DNA from: Patagioenas fasciata
Taxonomy: Eukaryota; Chordata; Aves; Columbiformes; Columbidae
NCBI RefSeq assembly: GCF_037038585.1
Contig: NC_092520.1
Location: forward strand, 146,939,104 to 147,003,103
Direction: 5' to 3'
Length of the DNA: 64,000 nucleotides
Position numbers and translations under genes: made by a program. Every line of letters starts with the position of its first letter. Position 1 is the stretch's first letter. Below are positions 48,937 to 63,300 of the stretch, in pieces. Under the pieces are notes generated by a model. The model ran no database searches and had not been told where the DNA came from. It saw only the letters and a program-made list of their open reading frames with translations.

Positions 48937-50924
48937 AAGCTGACAAGAGTGTAGATATTTGCAAAGGCAAAAATCAGGGGTCGTTTACCAAATGAGTTCC
49001 TCTGTGTCAATGACACAAGTCAGCTCTACTCAACAAACTATTTGACTCTTCTTCAGATCTGCACTGTCTTGTCCTTACCAATGTCCTAGAAAAGCGTTGC
49101 CTCTGCCCTTAGATTTTTCACCATTTTTCTAGTTTCTGGAGAAGCAGCTGTAGCACACTGTCAGAATTTCCAGTTGCTGATGTAGAGCTGGGCCAGCACA
49201 TGGATTCCTTTCACAGACACCCTAGTGAAATTACTCCATTGGATCCTTGTTTTGTACCTGATTTTATGTCTGGCGAACAAGGCAGGTGATGGAGGTATAA
49301 CAGGAGTGACAGACATTTAGATGTCTCTTGATGAAGGTTGTGTAACTGGCATCTAGGGCATTCTAGTATGGTCAGAGTGTCATCTATACCAATGGTGATG
49401 CCATTTCTGACACTTTTCATATCAAATGGTATTAATCTGACCGACCTTCTGCCAATGGCAAAACTAAGAAAGATTGATTGTGGTGGTGCTGTCATTTCAT
49501 AGAGATACAGTGTTAAACTTTTTCTTATGCTTCACATCCATAAGATTCTCTAGCCTGGGGATGTGATAGGACAAAAAAAACCCAGAGAAGTGATTACAAA
49601 GTGGGGGATGGTTATCTCATTATTGTTATCAAAAACAAACAAACAAAAAAATAACAAGCACTTGAGGTAAATGCCTTCCCAGAACAGCTGTGAAGCTAAA
49701 AATCTGACTTTTCTTTGTACAACATGAAGCTGAAAAATAAATCCTGAAAACAAATTATATTTTGCTATGTGCTTATTATTCAAATACACAGAGATATTTT
49801 GACTGAAAATATCATGTAGAATTTTATTTCTCATTCCCTCTATGTGCTTTTAATCACTTAAATTAAGGAACATCAAGAGCATTCAACTAGCTCGGGCCCA
49901 CATTGGGCTTAGTTTAGTACAAACTCGTATTTTCTGAAGACAGTAATTTCCAGTTTCCTTTTTTAGGAGCTAAACATTTCCTATGGCCCACTGAATGTCT
50001 TCAAAATAATAGACCAAAGCTTCGTAAGTACAAGCACAGCCTTCCCTGCCCTGTGAAGCTCTGAATCTGTCTTAGAAATGGGTACTCTAGGCTCCCTCAA
50101 CAGTAAATAGAGATGGGTACTTCTGGATGATGATTCGCATTCCAAGACCTGAAGACATTTGAAGAGGCTCCTGTTCCTGTTCATCTACCTTGCACCACTT
50201 AGAGCTTTGGCAGAAGAAGAGAACGGAAGATCCCGATTCAAGCAGTGCAGAGCCATGGCCTCTGCTGGATTTGCTCCTCATTGATGATGTCAGAAGGGAG
50301 AGAACAGGGGATCAGGTAGTCAGGATATAGATCTCAAGGCTGAGCCTCCAACAACAGGCAAGTTAGCACAGCTGAAAGACAGAGAGCAAAGTAAGGATGT
50401 ACTAACACTAACCTGCAGTTTGCTCAGTGCTGGTTTTACTCTACAGAGAGACTTTCTAATCTGTGTTTTGTCTGAGTGGGAACCAACCAAGTCCCACAGT
50501 GCTCCAGCCATGCTATCTCAACTAGTAGTTTCTGGAGGAGAGGAGCATCTCTGTTCCCTTTGGCATTGCCTTGGAAAAAGCAGGTCTTCACTGACAGTGT
50601 TAAAGCCATTTTCAACCTTCAGAATGCATCCCACTACAATTACATCAAAGCAACTTGGGGATTTTTGCAATCCACCTTATATGTTTAAGGTAAAGATTTA
50701 CGTTGATATTTTCAAAGCTTGATGACTCTCTTTAAAGGTGTTGCAAATTTCAGCTTCTTTTTTTTTTTTCTTTTTTTTTAATATTTAAATTCAACCAGAA
50801 AATCGGTTGCATAAAACATTACATTTCAACTTGTTTAGAAATTTAGTTTTCCAGGGAGTTCAACAAATTGTTCAAAGTAAAGAGCATTTCTGCTACAATA
50901 AATGCAATGCTATACTGTAAATCA
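48937..50924. other. Non-coding stretch
   Basis: Unique sequence between the solo LTR and the CR1 fragment, with a T-rich tract at about 50,757-50,782. No gene seen. Confidence 0.6.
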
Positions 50925-51327
50925 AGTCTCATGAGGAACAGCTGAGGGAACTGTGGCTGTCTGGCCTGGAGAGAAGTAGGCTGAGAGGAGACCTTATCGC
51001 TCTCTAGAGCTACCTGAAAGGAGGTTGCAGCATGAAGGGTGTTGGTCTCCTCTCCCAAGTAGCAAGTGATAGCATGAAAGGAAATGGCCTCAAGTTGTGC
51101 CAGGGAAGGTTCAGTTTGAATATTAGGAAATATTCCTTCATGGAAAGGGTTGTAAAGCACTGATATAGGCTGCCCAGGGAAGTGGTTGATTCAGCATCCC
51201 TGAAGGTGTTTAAAAGATGTAGAGACGAGGCTCTTAGGGACATGGTTTAGTGCTAGAGTTAGGTTACAGCTGGGCTCAATGATTTTAAGGGTCTCTTCTG
51301 ACCAAAATAATTATATGATTCTATGTT
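50925..51327 (+). mobile_element. CR1 LINE 3' fragment
   Basis: CR1-like motifs in order: tctggcctggagagaagtag, gaggagaccttatcgctctc, gctacctgaaaggaggttg, gttggtctcctctcccaagt, aaatggcctcaagttg, gtttgaatattaggaaatat, gctgcccagggaagtggttg, tttaaaagatgtagagacg, and an ending ttatatgattctatg. It is about 400 bp, 5'-truncated and moderately diverged. Confidence 0.94.
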
Positions 51328-54300
51328 TTCTCTAGCTGACCTTAAGCTACCCCCTGACCTGCACAATATCAGTCAAGACTCTTAGCTCTATATCACAGAG
51401 CTCAATAAAGACCAGAATGAGGTGTTGGCAAGAGAAAGATGAAAGGGCAACAATATTTTCCATGAACTCGGTAAATTCTCTGGGGAAAACAAGCAAACAA
51501 ACAAAAAACCCAAAGCAAGCCTTTTGAAATTATTTAATAATAACTGTGAGATGAGCTAACTACTGGGCTGTCTTTTGAGATTTGAATTAAGAGAAGGTCC
51601 TCAGTACCATCAGACATTATTGTCTCCAGCCATCAGAACTTTTCATTCAGAGATGCCCCTCTTTTTCATTTTGTTTTGTTCTGTTTTGTTTTGTTTTTGT
51701 GGGATCATTTTTCAAGCTTTATATTCTGTAGTTACTGAGATAGAAAGGCTAATGCCACAGGCTAATTAGGAACTGCGAACTGACCATGTAAAGTCACTAG
51801 CTAGATATCATTGTTCTCAGGTTATATAAAGCATCGTGGATAGACATGAAATGTTAGTTTTGTGCCTGTGTGCCCAAGCAGGGCACCAGACAAGTGACAT
51901 TTTCATGAGATCACAAAATTAAAGTCATACCAGGGCATCCTGCTCAAGCAAGGATTACAAAATACATCAAATCATGTTTATCCATTCCTAACCAAAAGAA
52001 CACACTTTAATTACACAGAGCAAATTGCAACACCTGTATAGGGTGACACACAAATGATGAAAATTATGACTACAGAAAATTCATACTGCTGCACTGGAAG
52101 AGGAAAGTGTTTTCAACTGCGAAAACCAGAACTCTTGGCATTAAGCAGTGTTGCCTCTCTTCATATTCTTCATGCTGTTGCATTATGGTGCTCAATGTTA
52201 CTTCATGGCAGCGCATGGAAAGAGAAAAAAATGAACTAAGACCAAAGCCAGCAGAGATGCATTCACCCATATAATTTTATTGGCTTCAGAGGGATGGAAA
52301 TAAGTGGGGTACTACATACAACCAGGTTGCATAGGTGGAATATAATACAGAATTTCATGTGTCCTATAGTAACTCTCAAGAAAATTTGCCTTTACATCGG
52401 GTGGAATGAAGCCTATATACTTGCAGCAGACCTGCCACCAACTCAAGCCATAATTTAAATAAAACAACACAGGCCAAACATTGCTGTAGCCTTTTGCTCT
52501 TTGGATAATATTACCATTTCTCCCAGGCTTCAGTATAAGGAGCTTAACTCTGCAGCATTACTGTGACTAATCTCATCAGACACTACTGTGGCAGCCAGGC
52601 TTTCCTAAGACAGTCTAGGGGAGGATCCCAGGAAACTAGTGAAAGGCAGATGGGGCAGCACTGAATAAAGAATATGGAATAAACATTTAAGAGCTCAATA
52701 GAAATCGCAGATGAAACAAAGAAACAAAAAAAACCTCAAGCCAAACAAAACCAAACAAACACACACACACACAAATCAAACCCAAGTCCAGTCTCCATGC
52801 CTCTTTGGATTCAAAAATATTAAAATCCCATTTCTACTCTTTCATAGACTGAGAGAAGGTAAATGTGTGTCAGAGGAATCCAGTGTAGACATGAATGCAT
52901 AGAGTATATTTACTACTGGGTTTCCCATTATTTTAAATCTTAAGATCCATTTTGCACTTCAGAAATACTACCATGATAATGGTGAGTTCACCAAATAATG
53001 TGACTCCATCATCCTAAAAATTACTTCAGCCAGGACCTCAAGGCAGCATAAAGTTGCCTTATGAAGAGATTCATTAAAACAAGCCTTTCTCTTTAATTTT
53101 GTTTCTCTGGGGGGGGAAAAAAAAAAAATCACCTGGCTGGAAATGATGGATGATAAGAGAGGAAATCCACCTCAGGTTGGAATGGAGACCCAGAAACCTA
53201 GGACATTTCAGATTCTGCTAGGGCCTTCAAAACAGAGCAAGAAAGACATACCATAACAACGGCCAAAAGGTTAGATCCAGCCCACCAAGATAGATGGGTA
53301 GAGACCCTGGCAAGGTTGTAAACCTTCAAGAGGGAAAGGTGCATTGGTGGGAATCTGCTGTAACTTTTCTCTGGCTACAAGCTTCCAGAGTCATCTAAAA
53401 TGTGCTGTTTCCAGTTAATTTCATCCATATGCTAGGAACTCACCTGCTAAGGCAGCATTTTTTAATTTAAAAAAAAAAAAAAAAATCTTACAGAAAACTT
53501 GGGTTTCTGACAATATATAGGCACTGAAAAATTAACATGAAGACTGGACAAAATCACGTCTGCTCATGTTCTCAACATACAGGTAGGCCTCCTCTTTTTC
53601 AGAACTGTTGCAAGACATGTCAGAAGAACAGGTATAACTGGCTGCGAAAACATAAAAATGCATGACAGAGTAAATATTAATCCATCCATATCTGTCCATC
53701 CATCCATTTATTGATTTTGTACACATCCTGACAACAAGATATGCTTCTAGCTTCCTTCCTTTTTCCCCTCACACATCAATCCAGGCAGTTACTGGACATC
53801 ATAATTATAGTAAGCTCTTAAATCCCAATAAATACTACCAAGCTGGCTACTCAGAGGCTTCCATGTCATCAACTTTCTAACACAGTAATGATGATTAGTC
53901 TATATCACATCTGACTGCTTTTAGAGGTTTACACTTTTATTGGACTCGGTGCGGGGGGGGGAAGGAATACTGGCAAAAATCAGAAGGAGATATTTCAGCT
54001 TGGAAAGAGATTTAGAAGCCATGTTTCCAAATTTTGACTTAAAAAAAAAAACCTGGTAGAATAGGCATGTAGAGATTCCTGTTGTTAGGGTCTGGTGTTC
54101 TTTCAAACAGGGCAGTGATGAAGGAAGAAGTGATGCCTCTGCTGCTATGTGGGCTCTGGGATACCCAGTGCTGTAGAAAGTTAGTTTATCACTGGCTGGC
54201 TCATGTCGTGCAACATGAGCTCAATTTCTCAGCCTGTGCTTGTCAAAAGAGTAAAAGGCTTGGCTTGATGTTCACATCATGGTTGTATTTAAATTGGATT

Positions 54301-57300
54301 GCCCAGCTCCTCCAGTGTAAGTGCTCAAGGTTTTCACCACCAAGGGCAAAATGAGAACCAGGGTGGGGAGCAGTGAAAACAGAACCAGGAATGTAGCACC
54401 TCCCACCCTCCACCTGCATGTTGGCCAGACATTATCTCAGACATTACCTCAGTCTTATATCAGTTCTGGACAGTCCTGGGCTGCTTCCTTCCTCCATCCC
54501 ATCTGGTCTGCATCCCAGTCCAAGAAAATTGTACAGCTACCTCCAAGCTCGTTGTCCAGCATAGTTCACCACAAAGTTTAGGAAACACAAACTAGTTCCT
54601 CTTCCATCCAAAACTGACAGAGTCCAAATATTTCCCTGGAGCTCTGAGGAAAATGCTTTCTGTATCTCAAATTTCTCATGATTCAGAGCTTACTCAAAGA
54701 GACCTTCTCTCCAGCACATCTCACAAAAGGCGTCATTTAGTTTTGCTGCTATAAGATCTTTCCATTCTGCTGCAGCAGCAGAGTAGGACCATGATGAGGA
54801 GGGAAAGAGGCGAGATCAGTGGCTGTTTGGCACTCCAAATGGCTGAAAGGTGAGGGAAAGATCCTGGCACATGGCAGGTCAAGAAAAAAATCTAGGAAAG
54901 GCTGATAAAACTGCAGGTGAGAGCAACATGCTTTAGTAGGGAGTGCAGGACTTAACCTGTAGAAGCAATATATAGGGTAGGGCTTTATGAACTAATTGTA
55001 TAAAATACTAGGTGTATAAAATGGCATGCTTACGAAGTGATATGGCAGTCAGGAATAAAAGATAGTTTAATACAGTTCCTGTGTACAAGATGACATTATC
55101 AGATGACTGTAAATGCATATGATTGGGACAAAATGAAAGAGGCCAAAGATATGTCAGTTGAAGAGGAAATCAGTTTAAATGGTCAGCCTGACTTTCTTCA
55201 GCAAATGGCAGTTGAAAGGCTTGACCACTGAGGAAGAAAAAAAGGAAGGTTTTGGAATGGAGGTTATTTTATATTCCTTATGCCACTCATGACTGATCTA
55301 CAGAAGAAATGTTTATGTTTCTACTACTTAGAAGTGCAATATACCTTTAAACCCATGTTTATTTGTTGTTTATATGCCTACTCACTTCCACTGACACTGA
55401 GTATATTTAGAAATAGCTGCCTTTATAAATTTCAGTGTCTCCCTCTGTGAAAAATGGACCGACTTCTAGAGCAGAATGTACCAGCTGTTTAGCAGCACAC
55501 AACACTCGTGTGCATCACTTTAGGCTACGAAGGATTGCAGGTTACCATATCTAATTGCTATTGCAAGATGAAAGCTTAGATACTTAGGCTATAATTAACC
55601 ACATTGAATTTGAGCGGTAAGCTAAGGTTAATGGTCCTACAACACTTGAGAAAAGTGTAATTGATCTCTTAGAGAGCATAAGTGATTAGGATATCAGTTT
55701 GTGTCACTGGAAAGATAGTGCTGTCAACACCACAGTGTCCACTAACAGTGTACACAGTGCACCAGTTCTGTACCAACCTAATGAAATGGATGTCACTTAC
55801 CCAATGCTTAATACCACATTTTCCAGCATCTAACAAGTATGGACATAGACTGACTCTATTACATTTTGTGTTTGTCAGACCAGATGAACTGCTTGAATAT
55901 GGAGTCATACATCTCATAATCACCCTTTCCTTTCCTCCACCTCCCAAGGTCAGTTGATCCTGTTATCCCTACTTTAATTAGATATGGCATTAAGCAAAGA
56001 TGCTATATGAGCTAAACCTGAGACAGAGCTACGCTTTATTGCCTAAACCACAAGCAGTTAAAATGATGGTGCATCTAAGACAGTAAAGCCTGACTCACAG
56101 AGCATATGGCAAACTGAGCTCTCTGTGTTAATGTGGACTTCCACTTATGGACTTGCCTCAACACCACAAAGAAGATAACTTGTCAGAGGAAGGAAATTAA
56201 AGACAGATCAGATGAACTCCAGGATGGGATTCCAGCATGGAAGAATCTCTCCCTGGATATATGAAGTAAAGAACAATAAAAAATATTAGTATGATCAGAT
56301 TAAACCAGAATTACCTTCCAGAACACTTCAGCAGCTGGGGAAGAACTGTTCAACTGAAAATATTTTCTTCACAACAAAGCAAAACAAAACAAAAATTTAT
56401 TATAGAAGCCTCTCCCATTTCTCCACAGGTTCATTTCAATTCACTATCTCAGCTGCCCCATCACACAAACTGATTATTCCAAAGCAACCAATGACTGTAA
56501 TTGCATGCCCTTTCTAACACAGATGTGTGCCTAAATTTTCTTCTCAACAATTAGTTGTATTTCTACTTGAGCTTTTCACCGTAGAACAGAAATAGATCTT
56601 ATCTGACTCCAAGTGGATTGTTAGCAATGAGCGGATTAGATAGAAAACAGATGTCGAGTCAAGAAAGATGTACTTCTACTTGTATTTTTAATCAGAATTT
56701 TTGTCCCTAAATTAAGAAACACTGTTCACTGCAGGCAGCCAGTGTGAACCTACCCAGGGCTGAATGTGTATCCAAACTACTGCTGGTGTAATTTTGATGA
56801 GGCTACCCATTCTGTCCCTAGGATAACCTCAAAGCATTTTTTCCTGTCAGTGTCTGCCTAACAGCATCTCAAATCCCAACAGTAATGATGGATAGATCAA
56901 CTTCTAGAGGAGGACAAAAATTTGCAATCTTTCCTCATACCATGAACCTCCCTGAAGTCAGTATCACACATCAGCCAGACCCTGACAGTGGGGTCTGCTT
57001 CATGGACAGGCTCAACCTTGGAAGTAATCCCATTTGACTCTGTCCCCACACTACCAAGGAAATGGTTCCTGTGGGAAAGGCCCCAATACACAAAAAAGGT
57101 GAGCACTCCTCCAGAAATGTATCATTTTCAACAAACAGCAGCATTTTCTGCATGTTTAGGGCTTTGCTCATTCGTGTACCCAGGACCACTGTTTGATAAC
57201 TTAAAGGAGCAATTCATCGAATGCATGCAAGATACTTTCCTGTTAAGAACAGTTCTCCCTCAAGATTTTTCGTCCTACTGGACTTGGATTTTAAGAAGCT

Positions 57301-60300
57301 AAAAGTGTATGTGTCTTATCAGATGAATACTGGATTCTTGCAGCATGAGTCCAACAGTCATGCAGGTTGTACTATGTGTTTGGTCAGTTTTGCCTTGTTT
57401 CCCCAGTGTCACGCACACAGCTGAATACCTCTATAAGAAAGGTGAATGTGAAAAAGTTATATTCTTCTGTTTTCTCATCATGGAAATTTAATTTTTTAGA
57501 CAAATGAAGACAGTTGGATCACAGCCACTCTCTACCCATGTTGTTAGAAATTCCTCTGAAGTCATCAGTGTTATGTAGAATAGTACACAATGTGGAGAAC
57601 GCATACAAAAGATCTCATTCAGAGTTCTGGGAGAATGAGCTGCAGTTGGGTAAGATTTTAGCCCCCATGTATCTATCTTCTCTGCTGACAGAATACGTTA
57701 AAGCACTAGACAATAAATCATGAGCCAAAATATAGTATTTCTTGCAGGGCTCTGGTTTAAAAGCATGTGAACTGTGGCAGTAGAAACTCATGTTTTCTTA
57801 ACAGCAACTAGAGGAGAAAAAAAAATTCAAGGACACAATATCTCCTGGGTTATCCAGTCAGCAGCAGAAACTTGTTAACTAAAAAGCAAACAGTAATGTA
57901 TGCTGAATGTTGGTAGCACCCGCAAATTCCAGAATACCGAGTATTCCTGAATCCTGGGCGTTGTTTTCATTTTTAAGACTAAAGGAAAGCTTAAGACCTT
58001 GTGCTTGCATGCCCATATGACAGAGAATCTTGCCCATTAATTCTTGCATTTAGCCTGCAACTTGCCTAACCAAGAATAACTTACATTAAATGGCAGCACA
58101 GTGGCTGGGAAGGATGCAGGTTATTAAGCAATAATTTAACACAACTTTAATCCTATGTATGTCAGCCCAGAGTGTGCTGGGCTGGGAAATCTTCCATTTA
58201 ATATATTTTCCATTGTTTTCCCAATACCACTTCCCAATTTCACTGAGGCAACATTTGCTTTTTTTTCAGTTCATTTATCCGCTACAAACATCTTTAATAA
58301 GATACTACAGCTGCAGTCAAGCAGCGTAAGACCACATGTGGATACCACTAGTCTTTACAGAAAAGAGCTGAACTCCCTTGTTTTCCGCCAGTGGTGCAAC
58401 CATACCAAATGGCGTGGACCTGTGTCTCTGAACAGATCAGTGCAAGTTACACATTGTCAATGTTCACAGTATTGGTGTTCGTCTTTTCTTCATCAGCCAG
58501 CCATCCATTAGAAAGGCTACAGTTGAATTTTCCATCCTCTCTGAAACAACTACAGTTCTAAATTTGCACAGCTGTGAGAGCTTGATTTTAACGAAAACGA
58601 CAATAATGAATGAAGCACACACTGCTGTGCTGCAGAGGGAAGTTCTGTCCAGCCTGAAACACTTTGTCTAATCAGGTGTGAGACACCTTTTGTCCTTATG
58701 GCACTTCAATTGCTGACTGGATCCAGCTTCATTTTATAAAGGCTTACCAAAATCACACCTCAGGGTAGGGTGGTTTCAGGACAGATAACTTTGCTGTTAT
58801 GTCACTTAACAATTATTTAAGACAGGAAGAACACCTTTCAAAAATAAAAGTGGACATCTCTCATACAGCAAAGCAAGTAATAGTTCAAATTAGGCATTTT
58901 TCTTAGTATATATCTGGTCAAATGCACTGGATCTGCTAGGGGCCAAAATAACAAGTCAATAAAACATCTGGACTATGCCTTTCTGCACTCCCATTCTCTC
59001 AAACTCCTATCACCTCGCATATATATAAAACCAGTCTAAAATCACATCAGCAGATCCTCAGCCAGCATTTACTTGCCTAGCTCAGTAGTTGGTCTTTAAT
59101 TTAAAATAAACAAACAAAACCTTGAGCAGGTTGCTACAATGCATACCATGCATTCCTGTCCCCGCTAGGTGATGTGAGAAGCCTCAAACTTGAAGCTTTT
59201 TCAGCTGGCCACAGTTTCTAGCATTAAACAGGCCAAAAATCAGTTAGCCCTTGAAATCAGACAAGATCAAGCTTATGAAGTGTGGGATGCTCCTTCAGCA
59301 TTCATGCAGTGTCAATTTACTGTAACTTCAGTAATGAGTTCCTCCCATGAGGCACTTACACATCTGAAGTACTATTTCCTGAGGTTATCATGTCATTAAT
59401 TTCCAGTGTTTATAGGCTGGTGGAGCTCTTGAGTTTGCTGTGTGTAAAGGCTTTGAGATTATAATGTGTCTACTGTAGTGCATAGCATGTATGCTAGGTC
59501 TTCAACACAACCTGCAGTTTCTCTTCAGAAGGCATTTGCATGGAGTTCAAGCAGCTTTTTGGAAAAGACTGAGAAGGTGAAGAAGACAGGAAAGGACAGT
59601 GTTGCATTGAACTCTTAGTATACAAAACAAAGACATTTACTAGAATATTCAGCATCTTCTGTTTTCTTTCTCAGAGATGCCATTTTTGTGATCAACATGC
59701 ACACAGTGCATTTGATACAAAATCCATTGGGCTGAACCTTTCCTTTGAAGGATGATGGGAACTGTAAGTGCTGTGCCGTGAAGCCCACTTGTCTGCAGCT
59801 CATGCAAAATTTTAGTTTCACTCTAAAAAGTGGGCGGCAGACCACCAGCTGTCTATTGTGAACTAAAGGCACAAAACGTATCTGCAGTCACTTGTAATCA
59901 GAATGACAGGAAACGCACTTTGGAATGCACTGGATGCACAGATCGTCTTTAAATTTGTTTTGTATGGATTGGTTAGTTCAAACACAGATACTTTAAGATA
60001 TTTGCCTTGTGCCACCATTTCTTTCTTCTGTCTCAGCTGTAGCACTGCAGTACTACTGAATTTCCTATCAGATTCTCCATTGCATATATTTAATGTATTA
60101 TGCAAAGATAAAAGGCTCTGAACACTGACCTTTTAGTAAGATTTTGAACCTTTTGTAAAGGACTTAGAAATAACTTGTGCCTGATCCAACTCATGCTAAA
60201 ACCGATGGGATCCTGCTGACCTGGATCAGAATGGATTTTATCCCATAATGTTGTGGTTGCAAATTAATATCATCCAAGCAGACTAAATAAGTTCTGAGGA

Positions 60301-63300
60301 AACAAGAAAAGAACAAAAGGCCTCATTTCAGTGTTGCCCAGAACAGAAAATTATTTATAAATATTCTTTTACAATGACTGTTTGAAATAAAACTCACAAG
60401 CACCCATGCTAATGTCCAAAGCAACTCTCTTCAGTTGGATAAAGAATAACTACAGGCATTCCAGCTGAGCAGAGACTCCAACAACTGAAAGACTTGCTGG
60501 TAAAGCAGATCTGAAAACCTGCTGTACATTCAGAAAGTTTTTGATTATCAACTTTAGTTCCAGTGATTAAAATCCGAGTATATATTTAGAGACGTGAATA
60601 CAAGTACCTTGAAGAAATGTGCTTTCAAATCCTCTTTTAAGCAGAAAGCTAAGCTCTTTCTCATCAAAATTAATTTTTTAATTTGAATTTTCAAATTCCC
60701 TCTAAGACAATAAGAAGTGGGTTTTTTTCTTATATATTAACCCAAACTGAGTTCAAAATTTTCATTTGTTTAACCACATGAACCAATTAAATCTCAGTAA
60801 ATCTGATAAAACTGCTGCTGTTTGTTCGTGCTTTAATGAAACATTTTGTTTCATATCAGAGTTTTGGGGTTTTTTACATTTTAAGATAATAATTCTGTCT
60901 GAATAGATTTTTTTAAACTTAAAAGTTTTTTAATCAACTGAGTAAACAAAAAATGTAGTACTCCATCATCTCTTCTATGAATAGTTACAAAGTGATTTTA
61001 AGGCCTCAGCAATCTGCCTGGGAAACTACTGATTCCGATCAGAGAAGGGAAGTTCCTGAAGACAAGGCAGCAGGTTAAACAGTGGAGTAAGCAGCGTGTC
61101 AGGAAATCCAAAGAACGGTGTCATTTATTTTGTCCAGAAGTCTTTTCACTTGACAGAATTGAAGAATCCTATTATATAAGAGGAACCCACAGGACTTCAA
61201 GGTTTAAATTAATCACATCTAAATTTACAACCTGAAAAATCTGTATTTCCACTTCAGTGTGTGTTTTTGGTGGGGGAATGGCAATGACACTTATCACACC
61301 ATAGGGTTTGGAATTTATCATCAGAAAATTCCTCAAGACATCTAAAAAGTCCTCAGGGAACATGTTGACAATGTAACTGTTATTTGATAGATTTGTCACT
61401 GTTTTTCCCTGTATTCCTCTTTATGAATAACATTTTTGGTTTTTAAAGTGATTTTTTCTTTAGAGTTCTCTTTGAAATAATTACCTTTTTTATTCCCACA
61501 AAAAACAGTAGATTTATATGTACATCTCATGCAGTTTTGACTTTTACAGCCTAGAAAATTTGTGCATTTCCATAAAGTTTACAAATCATTTTTCTGTTGA
61601 TTTCTAATATTACTGTAAACAGTAATTTTGTGATATGCTATTGCATGGTACCAACCAGGCAGTCTAAATGATCTAGTAATCCCTGCCTAAACAGTCTACA
61701 ATTCAAACAGATAGAGTTAATGTTTTATGGGAAAATTATACATGTATCAATCATGCGGATCATACGATACATGCCTGGATGTTAGACACATCAGCCTGTA
61801 TCTGACTTGTCAAGCAGCACACAACATCTGTGGGAGAAGTGTAAATTGATCTCAGTTTTCTTGCACATGTGATCACATAAAAAAGAAGTGCCAATACTAG
61901 GATCCTACAGCTATTTCAAAATAACTTTCCAAATTAAAAAAAAAAAAATCAGAGTGTCGTCTGAAAAATTAACTGGAAAGACACAGACAATTTGTTGCAT
62001 ATAATTTTAAAACAAAATATGACTTTTCTGAAACCTGCAGAATCAAACTCTTCTGAGTCTTCAGGATGCCTGTTTTTCATGGAGATTGGATAACTCACAG
62101 CTTTTATTTGTAGCCTTTGATATCTTGCACAGGCACAGTGCCAGACAAATGAAAGTAATTAGCCTCCTTTCTAGTCATACTCACTTAGAGGCTGAGCTCA
62201 ACCACCCACCTACTCACAAGTCCTTATCAGCATGTGATTTTTCACCTCTTTTCTCTTCATCCTTGTATTCTGCCATTTTCAACATTTCGTTAAACTCTGC
62301 CTATATGTCTTCTGCCTTTTTTTTTTGTCCAACAAAGCTCAACACTGCAAGCCTTGATAAGTAGATTTAACCTCCAGCAAGAATATCAAGTCTCACATGA
62401 TTCAGGCACACAGCTAAGCTTTGCACGATAAGGGGCTAATTAATTTAATTGTCAAACAAAAAAAAGTGAACTCCTACTCAAGTTTGCCTGAAATCACCTG
62501 TTTATTTATTTATTTACCATTTCAGTTTGAAAACAGAAGGTAGTGGAAATGTGAACAATAGTTCCCTTGCTTCCCCTTCATCACCTTAAATTTTGATTTG
62601 TCAGGCCAATTTTTTATTCTCTCTTTTACTGCATGTGGAGAAAAACAAAAGCAAAACCAAAACACTTCCTTATGTTTCAGATGGAATTTCAATGACTCTA
62701 CTTATACATTAATCAAGAAGTGATGTGATTAAAAAAAGCAATTAATACATGCTCTTCTCTAGCATGAAATCTTTGTATTGAGCATTATAGTGTTAAGAAA
62801 TTGTTCTGTAAAAAAATATTCTGAAATTTGATTAATTTAGCTAATCAGAGTGCAGACATATTTAACAGTGACTGACTCAGGATTCTGATAACCAAGATGC
62901 TTTAGAACATATCTAATTTTAAGTAGTGGGGCAGTTCAATTAATTTATGTAATATCTGCTCAAATGGTTAAGGTTAAAAACCTGCATAATAAGCATTTCA
63001 TGAATCGAGGCCTCAAATCTAAATCTGTCTCTCAGAATAAATGTTTGTAATTTTTTTTTTCTTTTTTTTCCCTCAGGAACTTACTTAAGCTTTTTGCAAA
63101 ATTTGTTTGTTGCAATAAATGTTGCTAATACTTTTCAACCTGTGAAATACTCTGAGTTAACCAACAGTTATCCAGAAGTAAGTAGAAGGAAAAGTTTTCT
63201 TCTTTCTTCAGAACACATTTTCCCAGCTTTACTTTATGTCCATCCTCATGATACTGAAGATAATCTTTAATGTACAAATGTCCTTTTGTCATGAAATTCA

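Noticed and set aside
47874-48995. A 373-codon plus-strand frame
   Set aside because: It coincides almost exactly with the solo LTR, antisense to it. The length comes from GC-rich tandem repeats, and no protein domain is visible.
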